NCBI GenBank assembly: GCA_023954815.1
Contig: JAGSHB010000048.1
Span: forward strand, 1-36,584
From: Myxococcales bacterium
GTDB lineage: Bacteria > Myxococcota_A > UBA9042
Direction of reading: 5' to 3'
DNA: 36,584 nt
The position numbers were made by a program, and so were the translations under genes. This document shows, one piece after another, positions 26,801 through 33,465 of this stretch (position 1 is the first letter of the stretch; each line of letters opens with the position of its first letter). Under the pieces are notes generated by a model. It made no database searches, was not told the origin of the DNA, and worked only from the letters and a program-made list of their open reading frames with translations.

Positions 26801-27937
26801 GGCGCGATCTGCGGCATCGGAGGGCTCTGCAAATCGGGCAGCTGTGGTCCGATCACGAAGGGCTTCGCCAAAGCCATCAGCTCCAACGAGTTCGGCTCTC
26901 ACACCTGCGCGCTCGGGCTCGCCAACAAGGTCTACTGCTGGGGCTACAACTTCTACGGTCAACTTGGCGATGGGACCACGACCAAGCGCAGCAAGCCGGT
27001 GCAGGTCAAGGACCTTGGCGATGCCTCGCAGATCTCTGCCGGCTACAACCACACCTGTGCGGTGTTGGCGTCGGGACGCGTGTCGTGTTGGGGCAACAAC
27101 TCCGATGGCCAGCTCGGCGATGGAACAACGACCAAACGCACCAAGCCGGTGACCGTCGATGGTCTCAACGACGTGTCTCGCGTCGGCGCGGGCGGCTACC
27201 ACTCGTGCGCTGTGAAGAAGAACGGGACCGTCTGGTGCTGGGGCAGAAACTCCGACGGCCAGTCCGGGAACGGCAAGACCTCGACCGCCGACGTGAAGAA
27301 GGCCAAGCAGGTGGCAGGTGTCGCAGGCGCAGTCGACATCGAGTTGGGTCGCTACACATCGTGCGCCTTGATGAAAGACGGCGCCGTGATGTGCTGGGGC
27401 TACAACACCTACACAGCCATCGGTCCGAACAAGGCCGATCAGAAGACGCCGATCGCCCTGCAGGGTCTGCCGCCGATGAGCCAGATCTCCCACGGCATGT
27501 ACACCTTCGGCGGCATCAGCAAGGCGAACATGGCTTGGGGTTCGGGCTTCAACAACCACGGGCAGACCGGTGTGGGGGACAAGAAGACGCCAGTGTGGCC
27601 ACCCAAGGTCGCCCTCATGAGCACGACGCCGATGCAGGTCTCTACGGGCTACTACATGGCCTACTTCCTCGACACGACCGGCCAAGCTTGGTCGGTGGGA
27701 TACAACCTATACGGCGGTCTCGGCAACGGCACGACGTCGTCCAACGAGAAGATCGCCAAGATCATCGGCGGCTCCAACGTAGTCGCTGTCTCCGTGCGCT
27801 ACCGCGGAGGCTGCTTGCTCAAGGCGGACGGCTCGGTGTGGTGTGTCGGCCGTGGCAATTACGGTCAAAACGGCAATGGCACGCTCTCCTCCACAGTCAA
27901 GAACCTTGTGAAGGTCTCCCCGCCAGTGGCACCGTAG
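20819..27937 (+). CDS. Giant Cys-rich lipoprotein with three 7-bladed RCC1 beta-propellers
   Basis: A 2372-residue surface protein. The ATG at 20819 has AAGGAG eight bases upstream. The signal peptide ends at LSIGC (Cys28), a lipobox. An Asp/Gly/Thr spacer follows to about residue 85. Residues 85-590 are repeated Cys units (CDDGDSCTEKDAC, CTDDSCD and similar), with a MopE-like CDGVDTDCDGTADN near residue 272. Residues about 595-768 form a non-repeated beta-rich domain (LPYAASFSCGSAGSKLW at its start). Three modules of Cys-rich stretch plus RCC1 propeller then follow, with propellers at about 960-1320, 1484-1844 and 2010-2372. Each has seven blades of the form HTCAL--DGTV-CWG-N--GQLG. Most blades carry a Cys pair, which suits an oxidising outer surface. 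Binding partners are unknown; adhesion or ligand binding is a guess. Confidence 0.93.
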   Translation: MASDLCFRFSRISLLLALLLGLFLSIGCSGSDPQPPTGGADTIGATDTGVATSDAVEDSTSASDAADGEDANGKTDGGNSDSGNTDGGTADAGPTCPGAADCACKEDKDCTGGTCAMGANGKSICAKPCKEDADCGDLVCADGKSGKVCADGKVALCSPCSANADCAVAGAKDAACVATGAEGNFCSVGCAKDADCGDGYSCTDSKDVDGTAGKRCLPKDNKACGCSGWATAKALSTTCWADGKPGCTGKRSCSDKGLTACDAVAGKVEICDGVDTDCDGTADNGDLCDDKNPCTKDSCGGKAGCKNAADDAAKCDDGDSCTEKDACTGGKCGGAAKVCNDNKPCTDDSCDKAKGCVALPNTATCTDGDSCTEKDGCAAGACTGSKITCDDKNACTDDSCDPKKGCVHLNNKIACNDGDACTDKDTCKEGKCTSVAKDCDDKNPCTTDMCDAKTGCKSVNNFSTCDDGDACTSSDMCKDGKCQTGVVKCVDGKACTKDSCDPKTGICTYPNATDGSKCDDGKKCTISDACAKGKCTGAANKCDDSNPCTSDSCSTSKGCLHTPVCIDGDACTSDTCDTKTGKCAYTAMSECGKTAFKLPYAASFSCGSAGSKLWTLTGTAGGPSWAVDKTPVSPKPVLGDCSLNFNNGKDYKCPTGAKLVSGTATSPKIDLTAAVNPGVAFKYGGKWETLSYYEKMELKVLVEGSKTPETIGLFKKYSSTGWLTRVYSLNKYAGKTIQLVFSFWTKDCFNNSAVGPFIDAVVVSADTCASASQCDDNNPCTTDTCDSKTNNCAHAKKTSGACDDGKNCTVSTTCQADGKCGGGSPKCDDGNSCTKNTCATSTGKCGFSLLSSACEDGNLCSVGDKCKDGLCFAGENANCDDNNSCTVDACDSKSGLCTHKATAGCVPTCKTDADCGDGNPCTTDACDAKTSKCVSTKLKDGAICGGASSCKAGTCGPAAVTGWAKALRSGADANHTCVLHASGRISCWGDGYAGQLGNGAKTDSGKPVNVDGITDATDVVLGSAHTCALHKDGTVSCWGDNAYYQALGSSKTDNTKPVKITGLKDVEALAAGRYHTCALVKGGTVTCWGRNYDKEVGPTAASGGSQKLEPVQGLTGVSAIFAGGFSSCAIRQDETLWCWGRNSYYLAAGGDDITTTGDLKVPTRDGRFTGVTTVSMGYYTRCVGLKNGQMICGAYNSNGQLGTGAKSTTTTKKTSLWSTSAAQFGVGYWHVAAMDAAGQTWGAGDNAQGQLGNGKKTDSAKIVAMGIVSKAIEIAVGYEHTCILRADGTVWCTGENSDGQLGMGKIGSTYDSARYVRVADASCQTDGNCQDDNLCTKQQCSLSDGLCTSKAVKDIACSDGDACTVDDKCNDKGVCLAKPKNCADDDACTMGPVCKLGACSHSSNVDCDDGNACTTDACDKKTGACSHAKIAGCVIKCSTDAGCKNNNLCTTGKCVNGGCQETPGNDGALCADGKTCSKGACAPFAITGWAKQISAHPRSTHACALKTDATVACWGYNYYGQLGDGTKTQRTSPVDVKGLTDVTAVQLGGRHSCALLKDTTVKCWGYNTYGQLGNGTTSHSSSPVAVKGLTGVIELAAGYDSTCALKTDSTVHCWGHNYDGMLGNGQSGYNKKSLTPIPNGLNSIKHLSGGYRHYCALKSDQSTWCWGYNLYQQAVPGTSSSDVLKPTLAKGLAKSTAVAAGGNHTCVVTAAGGVNCIGRNTDGQLGMGAKSPSDSNDKVYAALGVSNIISLAGGYYHTVALDSTGRAWTWGDNSQGELGDGTKTDNPTPQKLNTPTGVIQVTAGDDFTCALLKTGSVWCVGDNSNGELGIGSTSDKTDFVRTVDKACQKDIDCQIGSACFADTCDTKTGLCTEVINKGKACDDGKPCTVGDACDDTGGCAAKPKTCDDGDACTLLPKCDDKDGSCKQLAKVNCDDKNPCTTDKCDAKTGACSHAAISGCKWTCKSDADCDDGKPCTADKCLSGTGTCEQKPGDDGAICGIGGLCKSGSCGPITKGFAKAISSNEFGSHTCALGLANKVYCWGYNFYGQLGDGTTTKRSKPVQVKDLGDASQISAGYNHTCAVLASGRVSCWGNNSDGQLGDGTTTKRTKPVTVDGLNDVSRVGAGGYHSCAVKKNGTVWCWGRNSDGQSGNGKTSTADVKKAKQVAGVAGAVDIELGRYTSCALMKDGAVMCWGYNTYTAIGPNKADQKTPIALQGLPPMSQISHGMYTFGGISKANMAWGSGFNNHGQTGVGDKKTPVWPPKVALMSTTPMQVSTGYYMAYFLDTTGQAWSVGYNLYGGLGNGTTSSNEKIAKIIGGSNVVAVSVRYRGGCLLKADGSVWCVGRGNYGQNGNGTLSSTVKNLVKVSPPVAP
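23118..27937 (+). repeat. Threefold module of Cys-rich stretch plus RCC1 propeller
   Basis: The modules lie at about 23118-24785, 24786-26355 and 26356-27937, roughly 1.6 kb each. Each starts with Cys units like CDDGDACT and ends with a 7-bladed propeller. In all three propellers blade 6 has lost both Cys of the pair (AAMDAAGQTWGAG, VALDSTGRAWTWG, YFLDTTGQAWSVG), and blade 7 has the form VWC-G. This shared exception shows that a complete 7-blade unit was copied, rather than single blades added at random. Confidence 0.85.
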
Positions 27938-27965
27938 CGCGCCGCCAGCTGTCCCATAACTAGAC

Positions 27966-27999
27966 CGGCCCTCGCTGCTTTGAAAAGTGGCGGGGGCCG
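27966..27999 (+). terminator. Hairpin behind the giant lipoprotein gene
   Basis: CGGCCCTCGC at 27966-27975 pairs with GCGGGGGCCG at 27990-27999, ten base pairs with one G-T pair, 29 bases behind the stop. The following CGTCGTTTGGG is only weakly T-rich, so termination may be partial. Confidence 0.5.
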
Positions 28000-28124
28000 C
28001 GTCGTTTGGGTCATTCCGCCGCCGCCCTTTGTCTTCTGGCGTTCGGGCAGTCACTCTTTAACGCTGCGCGCGGTCGGAATTGTCGCTCCGCCGGACTATG
28101 ATGAACGCACTACAGGAGGCGTGG

Positions 28125-29057
28125 ATGTCGCTCGAACGAATCTTGGTGGCCACTGATCTCAGCGCGGTCTCTCTGCTGTCCATTCCTTGGGTCGCGGGAC
28201 TGGCCAGAGGCACCGGCGCGCGCGTGACGGTCGCCTACGTCGACGGGGTGGCCAGCGGGCTGCACGGCGCCGCATTTGACGAAGAGACCGAAGAGGTAAA
28301 AGAGCATCTCGGTATCTTCAAGGATGCCCTAGGGATGATGGACGTGGCCTGCGAGGTTCGGGTGCTGTCTGGGCGTGCCAAACGGGTCCTCGAGCGCACC
28401 ACCGAGCGCGGCGAGTACGACCTCATCGTCACCACGCGGCACGGCGAGCGCGCGACCGGGCTGCTGGTAGGCTCCACCACGCTGCACCTAGCCCGGACCA
28501 GCAAGATTCCACTGCTTGTGGTCCATGGTCCCACGCCCGACGAGACGCCACCGGATGCTGTGCACATCGATCTGGAGACCATCCTCGTCTCGACCGATTT
28601 TAGCGAGGTGAGCACCGAGGGCGTCTATGCCCTTGTTCCGCTCGCGCGCGCCCTAGGCGTCCGGCTTCACATCATTCACGTGCTGACGGTGCCTGGCGCG
28701 GTGATCGACGTCGAGGCGCCGCAATTTCAACTGCCAGAGACGCCCGCTGAGTCGCGCAATGCCGCCCATGCCGCCCAAGCGCGGCTCGACGTGCTCGCGG
28801 GTCAACTCGACGTGGAGACGTCGACGGAGGTCGTCTGCGCGGAGGTGGCCGCCGATGGCATCGTCGCGACCGCCCTGCTGCGCAAGGCCCAGCTCATCGC
28901 GGTATCGTCCCACGGTAAGGGCACGATCACCTCGATTATTTTGGGTAGTACGTCACGCCGGGTGCTGACCCTATCGCCGCTGCCGGTGCTGGTTTTGCGC
29001 AAGGATGCGATAGGTGGGCGGGCGTGGGGCGGCGCTACGCGTTCAGCCAGCGCCTGA
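28125..29057 (+). CDS. Tandem universal stress protein (two Usp domains)
   Basis: A 310-residue cytosolic protein with two Usp domains. The first starts with RILVATDLSAVSLLSIPW and ends with GLLVGSTTLHLARTSKIPLL; the second starts with ILVSTDFSEVSTEGVYALV and ends with HGKGTITSIILGSTSRRVLT. Both keep the G-rich loop and GS(T) of the ATP-binding Usp type. The ATG at 28125 is preferred because AGGAGG lies at 28114-28119; a TTG at 28080 would add 15 residues without such a site. The 3' end overlaps the convergent BtrH-type gene by 23 bases. The signal that induces it is not visible. Confidence 0.93.
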   Translation: MSLERILVATDLSAVSLLSIPWVAGLARGTGARVTVAYVDGVASGLHGAAFDEETEEVKEHLGIFKDALGMMDVACEVRVLSGRAKRVLERTTERGEYDLIVTTRHGERATGLLVGSTTLHLARTSKIPLLVVHGPTPDETPPDAVHIDLETILVSTDFSEVSTEGVYALVPLARALGVRLHIIHVLTVPGAVIDVEAPQFQLPETPAESRNAAHAAQARLDVLAGQLDVETSTEVVCAEVAADGIVATALLRKAQLIAVSSHGKGTITSIILGSTSRRVLTLSPLPVLVLRKDAIGGRAWGGATRSASA

Positions 29058-30258
29058 GCACGACCAGGGCCTGCTTTTCTGCGAACCAGAGCGCTTGCAC
29101 GTGCTCGCTGAGGCGGCGAAAGAGCTGATTTTGCTGGTCAGAAGTCCACGGTGGGTGCCGATCGAGTTCGGTGTTGAGTTGCACGACGATCGCGTCTGCC
29201 TGAGCCACTGCGGCCAAGTCTCCGGCCGCGAGCGCAGCGTATTTTCGGTCCATTGCGGCGTACATATCAGCCAGCGGGGTCACCTCAGCGAACGGATGTG
29301 TCGCCTCCAGCGGGAACGGTGCCTGCGACAGGGCTCGCCAACGCTCACTCAACCCGTCGTAGGCCTCCGCAGCCCGCAGCAACGGCTCGGCGCCGAGTGC
29401 TTCGCCAGCCTCGCGCAAGAAGGCAGCGTACAGCGACCGCAAGCCAGCGCCATCCATGCCCCGTAAGGCGATGCCAGCGCGCATCGACCGAAACACACTG
29501 GCGAGGCGCGTTCGGTCTGCGAATTGCCGGTTCCAGCCTTTGGAGCCCCGCTCATCGGCCAAGGTGCGGCCCCACTGCCGCAGCGCGCCAAGCCCAAAGG
29601 ACGTCGATGGCGCGCCGAGATAGGCGACGTGGGCCTCGATCGCCGAACGCACGGCAGCTGCCAGATCTCCGCAGCCGGCGCCGGCCCGCACAGCCAATTG
29701 TCGATGGCGAAACGACGCGATCCGACTCCTCGCCATATCAAATCGCGGACGCTGCAGTACGATAGGTTTGCCCCAACCATCGTCGAGCGTGACGTGGCCT
29801 GCATCAACACCAATGACCGTGGTGACCCACCCGAAGCACCCCTCGAAGATCTCACTCACATGGAGGTGCGGGAGGTAGTGCTCGTCGACCCAACAGATCG
29901 CAGGGTGGCCGTTGCGCAGGGTGGCATCAAGCGCACGCGCCGCACGCCGATCACCTGAAGCGTGGGTCCACGATGCCGTCGCTCCAACCCGCGCAATCGC
30001 TTCATTGAACCAGCATTGGGAGTCATTCCAGCGATGATGAAACCCGAGGGTCAACACGGCACATCGGTGCGCTTTGAATTCCCACAGGATGTAGCCGGCC
30101 CCCAGACCACCGCCGAGACCGAGCAGCATCGCTTCTGACCAAGGCTTGCCGGAATGCGGAGCGGTGCAACCCGCATGACGCAGAGCCGTAGCCAGCGCGG
30201 CGGTGTGATTGAATTGAGCCACTTCACAGTCATGTTGGTCGACGTGATAGGTCGCCAT
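29035..30258 (-). CDS. BtrH N-terminal domain / DUF4872-type protein
   Basis: A 407-residue soluble protein. SEAMLLGLGGGLGAGYILWE near residue 42 is the hallmark of the BtrH_N domain, and the C-terminal half with a WFAEKQAL end fits the DUF4872 part that is often fused to it. BtrH itself is an acyltransferase in butirosin synthesis with a Cys nucleophile in an HC-(E/G)-(S/T)-like block near the N-terminus. Here the matching stretch reads FNHTAALATAL, so that Cys appears to be replaced; Cys11 lies six residues earlier. The start is the ATG at 30258 with GGAGGG six bases upstream. No biosynthetic cluster surrounds it. The function is open. Confidence 0.72.
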   Translation of the reverse strand: MATYHVDQHDCEVAQFNHTAALATALRHAGCTAPHSGKPWSEAMLLGLGGGLGAGYILWEFKAHRCAVLTLGFHHRWNDSQCWFNEAIARVGATASWTHASGDRRAARALDATLRNGHPAICWVDEHYLPHLHVSEIFEGCFGWVTTVIGVDAGHVTLDDGWGKPIVLQRPRFDMARSRIASFRHRQLAVRAGAGCGDLAAAVRSAIEAHVAYLGAPSTSFGLGALRQWGRTLADERGSKGWNRQFADRTRLASVFRSMRAGIALRGMDGAGLRSLYAAFLREAGEALGAEPLLRAAEAYDGLSERWRALSQAPFPLEATHPFAEVTPLADMYAAMDRKYAALAAGDLAAVAQADAIVVQLNTELDRHPPWTSDQQNQLFRRLSEHVQALWFAEKQALVVLRRWLNA

Positions 30259-30375
30259 GCCTCCCTCCTGCCGCGCCATGGTTGCCAATCGGCAGGCGCG
30301 CGGCAACCCACTTGCAGCGACGCCTACCGCGGTTCACTCTCTCGCTCCCAGCAGCGCGCGGAGGACCCCAGCCCC

Positions 30376-30816
30376 ATGAACACCCTCATCCGACAAATCA
30401 AAGGTGCGATCAGCGAGAAGATCCCCGCGGTCGAAGTGGACGTGGAGACAGCAGAACTTGCGAGTTTGAGCTTCACCCATCCCGCTCACCGCGCCACTGT
30501 GCTGGTGATCGCCGAGCGGGGCGACAACCGGCAGCCGCTGGCCACATTGGCGATCTTCATCTTGATCGACGACTGGTTCGACGTGCAGAAAGACCCGGCA
30601 GCTGTAACGAAGCTGCTGCAACTCAACACGGCTTTGATGAGCTGCGCGATCGGCGTCCTGCAGCTTGGTGACGAAGAGATGGCGACCACTTTGTGCCGCC
30701 GCCTGCCCGCCTCAGAGGTCGATCCAACGACCGTGCTCGACCTGATCGAAGGCATGGTCTGGGAGTACGCCAACGCAGCGGGCTTCATGGAAGCCGCCGA
30801 GGTGGCTGAGGCGTAG
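30376..30816 (+). CDS. YbjN-like (CesT/YbjN fold) small protein
   Basis: A 146-residue acidic protein. The pattern of a beta-rich first half, then KLLQLNTALMSCAIGVLQLG and a helical end (TTVLDLIEGMVWEYANAAG), resembles YbjN and type III secretion chaperone-like folds. There the words L-LN--L and a late helical pair are conserved. Similarity is at fold level only. The ATG at 30376 has GGAGGA about ten bases upstream; a longer frame to 30154 overlaps the divergent BtrH-type gene and is rejected. No secretion genes are nearby. Its function is unknown. Confidence 0.65.
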   Translation: MNTLIRQIKGAISEKIPAVEVDVETAELASLSFTHPAHRATVLVIAERGDNRQPLATLAIFILIDDWFDVQKDPAAVTKLLQLNTALMSCAIGVLQLGDEEMATTLCRRLPASEVDPTTVLDLIEGMVWEYANAAGFMEAAEVAEA

Positions 30817-30882
30817 CCCGAACGGCCCCATCGCCCATAACCGAGAGTTCGCGTTCGTGCATTTTTGGTGAAATAGGCGGTT

Positions 30883-30913
30883 GCGCTAGCTACCCGTCGT
30901 GGCACGCTAGCGC
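30883..30913. promoter_or_regulatory. Perfect 8-base inverted repeat in the gap before the TfoX-like gene
   Basis: GCGCTAGC at 30883-30890 and GCTAGCGC at 30906-30913 are perfect inverted copies separated by 15 bases. The gap from 30817 to 31041 holds no gene. A T5 run at 30862-30866, behind a weak CGAACG/CGTTCG stem (30819-30857), may end the YbjN-like transcript. The inverted repeat could then be an operator for the next gene; no regulator can be named. Confidence 0.35.
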
Positions 30914-31041
30914 CACGAACTGTTCCCGGTTCGGCGAAGGTGAGGGCTGAAGTTCCGTGCGGTGTGAACATCGCATGACGGCAGCGACTCACGAGGGAAC
31001 GAGGACACGCCGCGTCATTCATGCGGTTTGGAGAGCAGCCC

Positions 31042-31416
31042 ATGAAGAGCCGCCCTGAGTTCATTGCGCACATCAAGGACCTGATGTCCGACGTCCCGAA
31101 CGTTCGTGTTCGCGCACTTTTTGGTGGCCATGGGCTCTTTCGCGATGGCCTAATGTTCGCGCTGCTGGCAGACGATCTATTGTATTTCCGAGCCAATGGA
31201 GAGCGCGGCGAAGCGTTGCGGCTCAAGGGCGCGCGGCAGTTCTCGGCTACCGTCCGCGGTAAGACGGTGAACATGCCCTACTACCGCGCCACAGATGACG
31301 CGCTGGAAGATCCGGAACTGACGACCGCCATGGCTTTGGAGTCGTTCGCAGATGCGATGGTGGCCGACCAGCAAAAGCCAGCCTCAAAGCGCAAGCACCG
31401 CCCGCGACCGATCTAG
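31042..31416 (+). CDS. TfoX N-terminal domain protein
   Basis: A 124-residue protein that covers only the N-terminal TfoX domain. VRVRALFGGHGLFRDGLMFALLADDLLYFR is the family core (residues about 22-51; its first half reads ALFGGHGLFRDGLMFALLAD), followed by MPYYRATDDALEDPE. Full-length TfoX/Sxy is a competence regulator, but single N-domain proteins are common and mostly uncharacterised, so competence should not be assumed. The ATG at 31042 has GGAGA eight bases upstream. The basic tail KRKHRPRP could bind nucleic acid. The FAD oxidoreductase gene follows after 38 bases on the same strand, which suggests joint transcription. Confidence 0.87.
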   Translation: MKSRPEFIAHIKDLMSDVPNVRVRALFGGHGLFRDGLMFALLADDLLYFRANGERGEALRLKGARQFSATVRGKTVNMPYYRATDDALEDPELTTAMALESFADAMVADQQKPASKRKHRPRPI

Positions 31417-31454
31417 CAGACCGCGCTTTTTCTGGATTTTTCGGAGAGCGAGCC

Positions 31455-32669
31455 ATGCGGCCAGATGTAATCGTCATCGGGGCAGGTCTTGCGGGGTGCG
31501 CTTCGGCGTACCATCTGGCGAGCGACCATCACGTGTTGGTGCTTGAACAAGGCGACAATCCCGGGGCCGAGGCGACCGCTCAAAATGCCGGCATGGTTCG
31601 CCGCCTTGGTGAAGACCCGGCAGAGCGCGCGCTTGCGATGCAGACCTGGCGGTTTCTCTCCGATCCTGGCGCGGATTGGGCGGGGCTCACCGTCTCAAAA
31701 AAAACCGGAGCACTGCTTGGGCTTTGCCACGATCGCTGGCACCTGCACGATGCGGCGATGCACCTGCGCGCCCATGGCGTTCGTGTCGAGAGCGTCGATG
31801 CCGCGGGTGCCGAAGAGTTGGCGCCCATCCTAAGCGGTACACCTGTCTTGCAGGGGTGGTGGCTGCCTGACGAACATGTGGCAGATCCGCACGCGATCAT
31901 GACCGGCTATCTCCGTGGCCTGCGTCGCATGGGCGCTGAAATTCGCTGCGGGACCCGCGTGAGCCACCTCATCGTCAGCGAGGGCGTCATCACCGGAGTA
32001 CAGACGGACGAAGGCCCTGTGTATGCGGACCGCGTGGTGCTAGCAGCCGGCGCCTGGAGCGCGACGCTGGGCCAAACAGCCGGCGTGACCCGGCCGCTCT
32101 TTCCCCTGCGACGGACAGTCTTCGCGACCGAAGCCCACCCGCTCAGCACCCCAACCCATCCATGGTGCTGGCTCGATGACGCGGGCCTGTACCTGCGCCC
32201 AGAAGGCGATGGGTTCCTGGTCTCCGGATGTGACGAAGCCCTGGATCCACCGCGCCCGTCTCCAGGCTCGCAAGGCAGTCCATCACCAGCGGCAAGCGCG
32301 CTAACACTCGATAAAATCAAGCGACTTATGCCGAAACTAGCTGATTTGCGGCTGTCATCTGGCTGGTCGGGGCTGCGCACCTTTGCCGCCGATCGCTGCC
32401 CGATGATTGGCCAAGATCCCGATGTTTCGGGTCTATGGTGGGCCGCTGGCTTGGGTGGTTTTGGCGTGACCTGCAACTACGGGGTCGGCCAAGCGCTCGG
32501 TGCCTGGATGCGGGACGCCCCCACCCCGTGGCTGCACACTGCCAGCGTCACCCCCGCTCGCCACCTCCTGCGCAAGTTCCCGATTCGGCCCCAAGGGGAG
32601 CTCCACCGGCCTCGCTTGCTAGACGCGCGTTCGGTTCCGGTGCGAAAAAACCTGAGAAAATTGACCTGA
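31455..32669 (+). CDS. FAD-dependent oxidoreductase of the DAO family
   Basis: A 404-residue flavoprotein. VIVIGAGLAGCASAYHLA at residues 5-22 is the dinucleotide-binding GxGxxG motif. ATAQNAGMVRRLG near residue 40, DRVVLAAGAWS near 195 and the C-terminal WWAAGLGGFGVTCNYGVGQ fit the glycine/sarcosine/D-amino-acid oxidase group. These enzymes oxidise amines or amino acids with FAD; the substrate is open. The ATG at 31455 has GGAGAG nine bases before it. The last 60 residues are a polar tail beyond the domain. Its stop codon at 32667-32669 lies inside the LexA-type operator of the next gene, so that promoter starts within the end of this gene. Confidence 0.9.
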   Translation: MRPDVIVIGAGLAGCASAYHLASDHHVLVLEQGDNPGAEATAQNAGMVRRLGEDPAERALAMQTWRFLSDPGADWAGLTVSKKTGALLGLCHDRWHLHDAAMHLRAHGVRVESVDAAGAEELAPILSGTPVLQGWWLPDEHVADPHAIMTGYLRGLRRMGAEIRCGTRVSHLIVSEGVITGVQTDEGPVYADRVVLAAGAWSATLGQTAGVTRPLFPLRRTVFATEAHPLSTPTHPWCWLDDAGLYLRPEGDGFLVSGCDEALDPPRPSPGSQGSPSPAASALTLDKIKRLMPKLADLRLSSGWSGLRTFAADRCPMIGQDPDVSGLWWAAGLGGFGVTCNYGVGQALGAWMRDAPTPWLHTASVTPARHLLRKFPIRPQGELHRPRLLDARSVPVRKNLRKLT

Positions 32670-32688
32670 ACATTTGTTCAGCTATCAT
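32661..32688 (+). promoter_or_regulatory. Promoter of the AlkB-type gene with a LexA-type operator between -35 and -10
   Basis: TTGACC at 32661-32666 (5/6 of the -35 consensus) and TATCAT at 32683-32688 (5/6 of the -10) are 16 bases apart. Between and over them lies CTGAACATTTGTTCAG at 32666-32681, a perfect 6+6 inverted repeat around four bases. With the next C it fits all 17 positions of the M. xanthus LexA box CTRHAMRYBYGTTCAGS as I recall it, and it contains the Gram-positive form GAAC-N4-GTTC. The predicted start site, about seven bases behind the -10, falls on the A of the ATG at 32695. Confidence 0.75.
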
Positions 32689-32694
32689 CGAGGT

Positions 32695-33363
32695 ATGATC
32701 GCTATTCAAGGCAGCCTCTTCGGCCACGACACCATCGATTTCGACCCCACCTTCGCCAAGTTGAGACGCACCGATCTCGGCGCGGGCGCTTGGCTGGACC
32801 ACGCGCCCGGCTTTCTGTCTGGGCATGAGCGACTCTTTGCCCACCTCGGGCGCGTCACCGATTGGCAACGGGAGCAGCGCGCCATGTACGATGTCATCGT
32901 GCCGGTGCCGCGGCTAATCGGGTCGGCGAGTGACGAGCTCCATCCGGTCTTGGAAGAGTTGAAGGTCGCCCTGTCGCTGCGTTACGGGGTCGAATTGACC
33001 CACACCAGCTTCGCGCTGTACCGAGATGGCTCTGACAGCGTGGCGTGGCACGGCGACCGCATCGCGCGGGACCTACCGCAGACCATTGTCGTCACGCTGT
33101 CTCTCGGTGCGCCCCGCCCGTTTCGGCTGCGGCCCGCAGCCAAGCGGAGCAAGGCGCAGCTCGCCTCAACACAAGGCCCGCGCAGGCCGATTACGTTGAA
33201 TCTCGGTTGGGGAGACCTGGTCGTCATGGGCGGCACCTGTCAGCGCACATGGGAGCACTGTGTCCCCAAACGCAAGCATGCTGATCCGCGGCTCGTCGTG
33301 ATGTTTCGGCCTACATGGCGTCCTTCGACCACAGGCGTTATCAGCAGGCAGACCGCTGCCTGA
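32695..33363 (+). CDS. AlkB-type 2-oxoglutarate/Fe(II) dioxygenase, probably SOS-controlled and leaderless
   Basis: A 222-residue enzyme of the AlkB family, which removes alkyl groups from DNA or RNA bases by oxidation. The iron ligands are His119 and Asp121 in WHGDR and His188 in WEHC; Arg199 and Arg205 in PRLVVMFR bind 2-oxoglutarate. FALYRDGSDSVAWHGDR and VTLSLGAPRPFRLRP are typical of the plant/bacterial ALKBH2-like branch. The ATG at 32695 has GAGG only one base away, too close for a normal Shine-Dalgarno, and it coincides with the predicted transcription start. Translation from a leaderless mRNA is therefore likely. The LexA-type operator in the promoter suggests induction by DNA damage. 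It converges on clpB. Confidence 0.93.
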   Translation: MIAIQGSLFGHDTIDFDPTFAKLRRTDLGAGAWLDHAPGFLSGHERLFAHLGRVTDWQREQRAMYDVIVPVPRLIGSASDELHPVLEELKVALSLRYGVELTHTSFALYRDGSDSVAWHGDRIARDLPQTIVVTLSLGAPRPFRLRPAAKRSKAQLASTQGPRRPITLNLGWGDLVVMGGTCQRTWEHCVPKRKHADPRLVVMFRPTWRPSTTGVISRQTAA

Positions 33364-33465
33364 GAGGCGCAATGCAGAGCCAGAGGGGACGGGAAGCTGA
33401 GCGGAAGTTGGCGGAACCTACCTACGAGCCCGCGACAAACACGACGCGTCAACTCGGCGGGGCTG

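Noticed and set aside
23118-27937. Recent mobile-element or assembly triplication
   Set aside because: The three modules have diverged in both sequence and blade detail, and there are no terminal repeats or target duplications, so this is old protein-level duplication.
30917-30925. GAAC/GTTC pair before the TfoX-like gene as a second LexA box
   Set aside because: The half-sites are one base apart instead of four, so the geometry does not fit the operator seen at 32666-32681.
31042-31416. Competence regulator Sxy/TfoX
   Set aside because: Only the N-terminal domain is present, and no competence genes lie nearby, so the full regulator role cannot be claimed.
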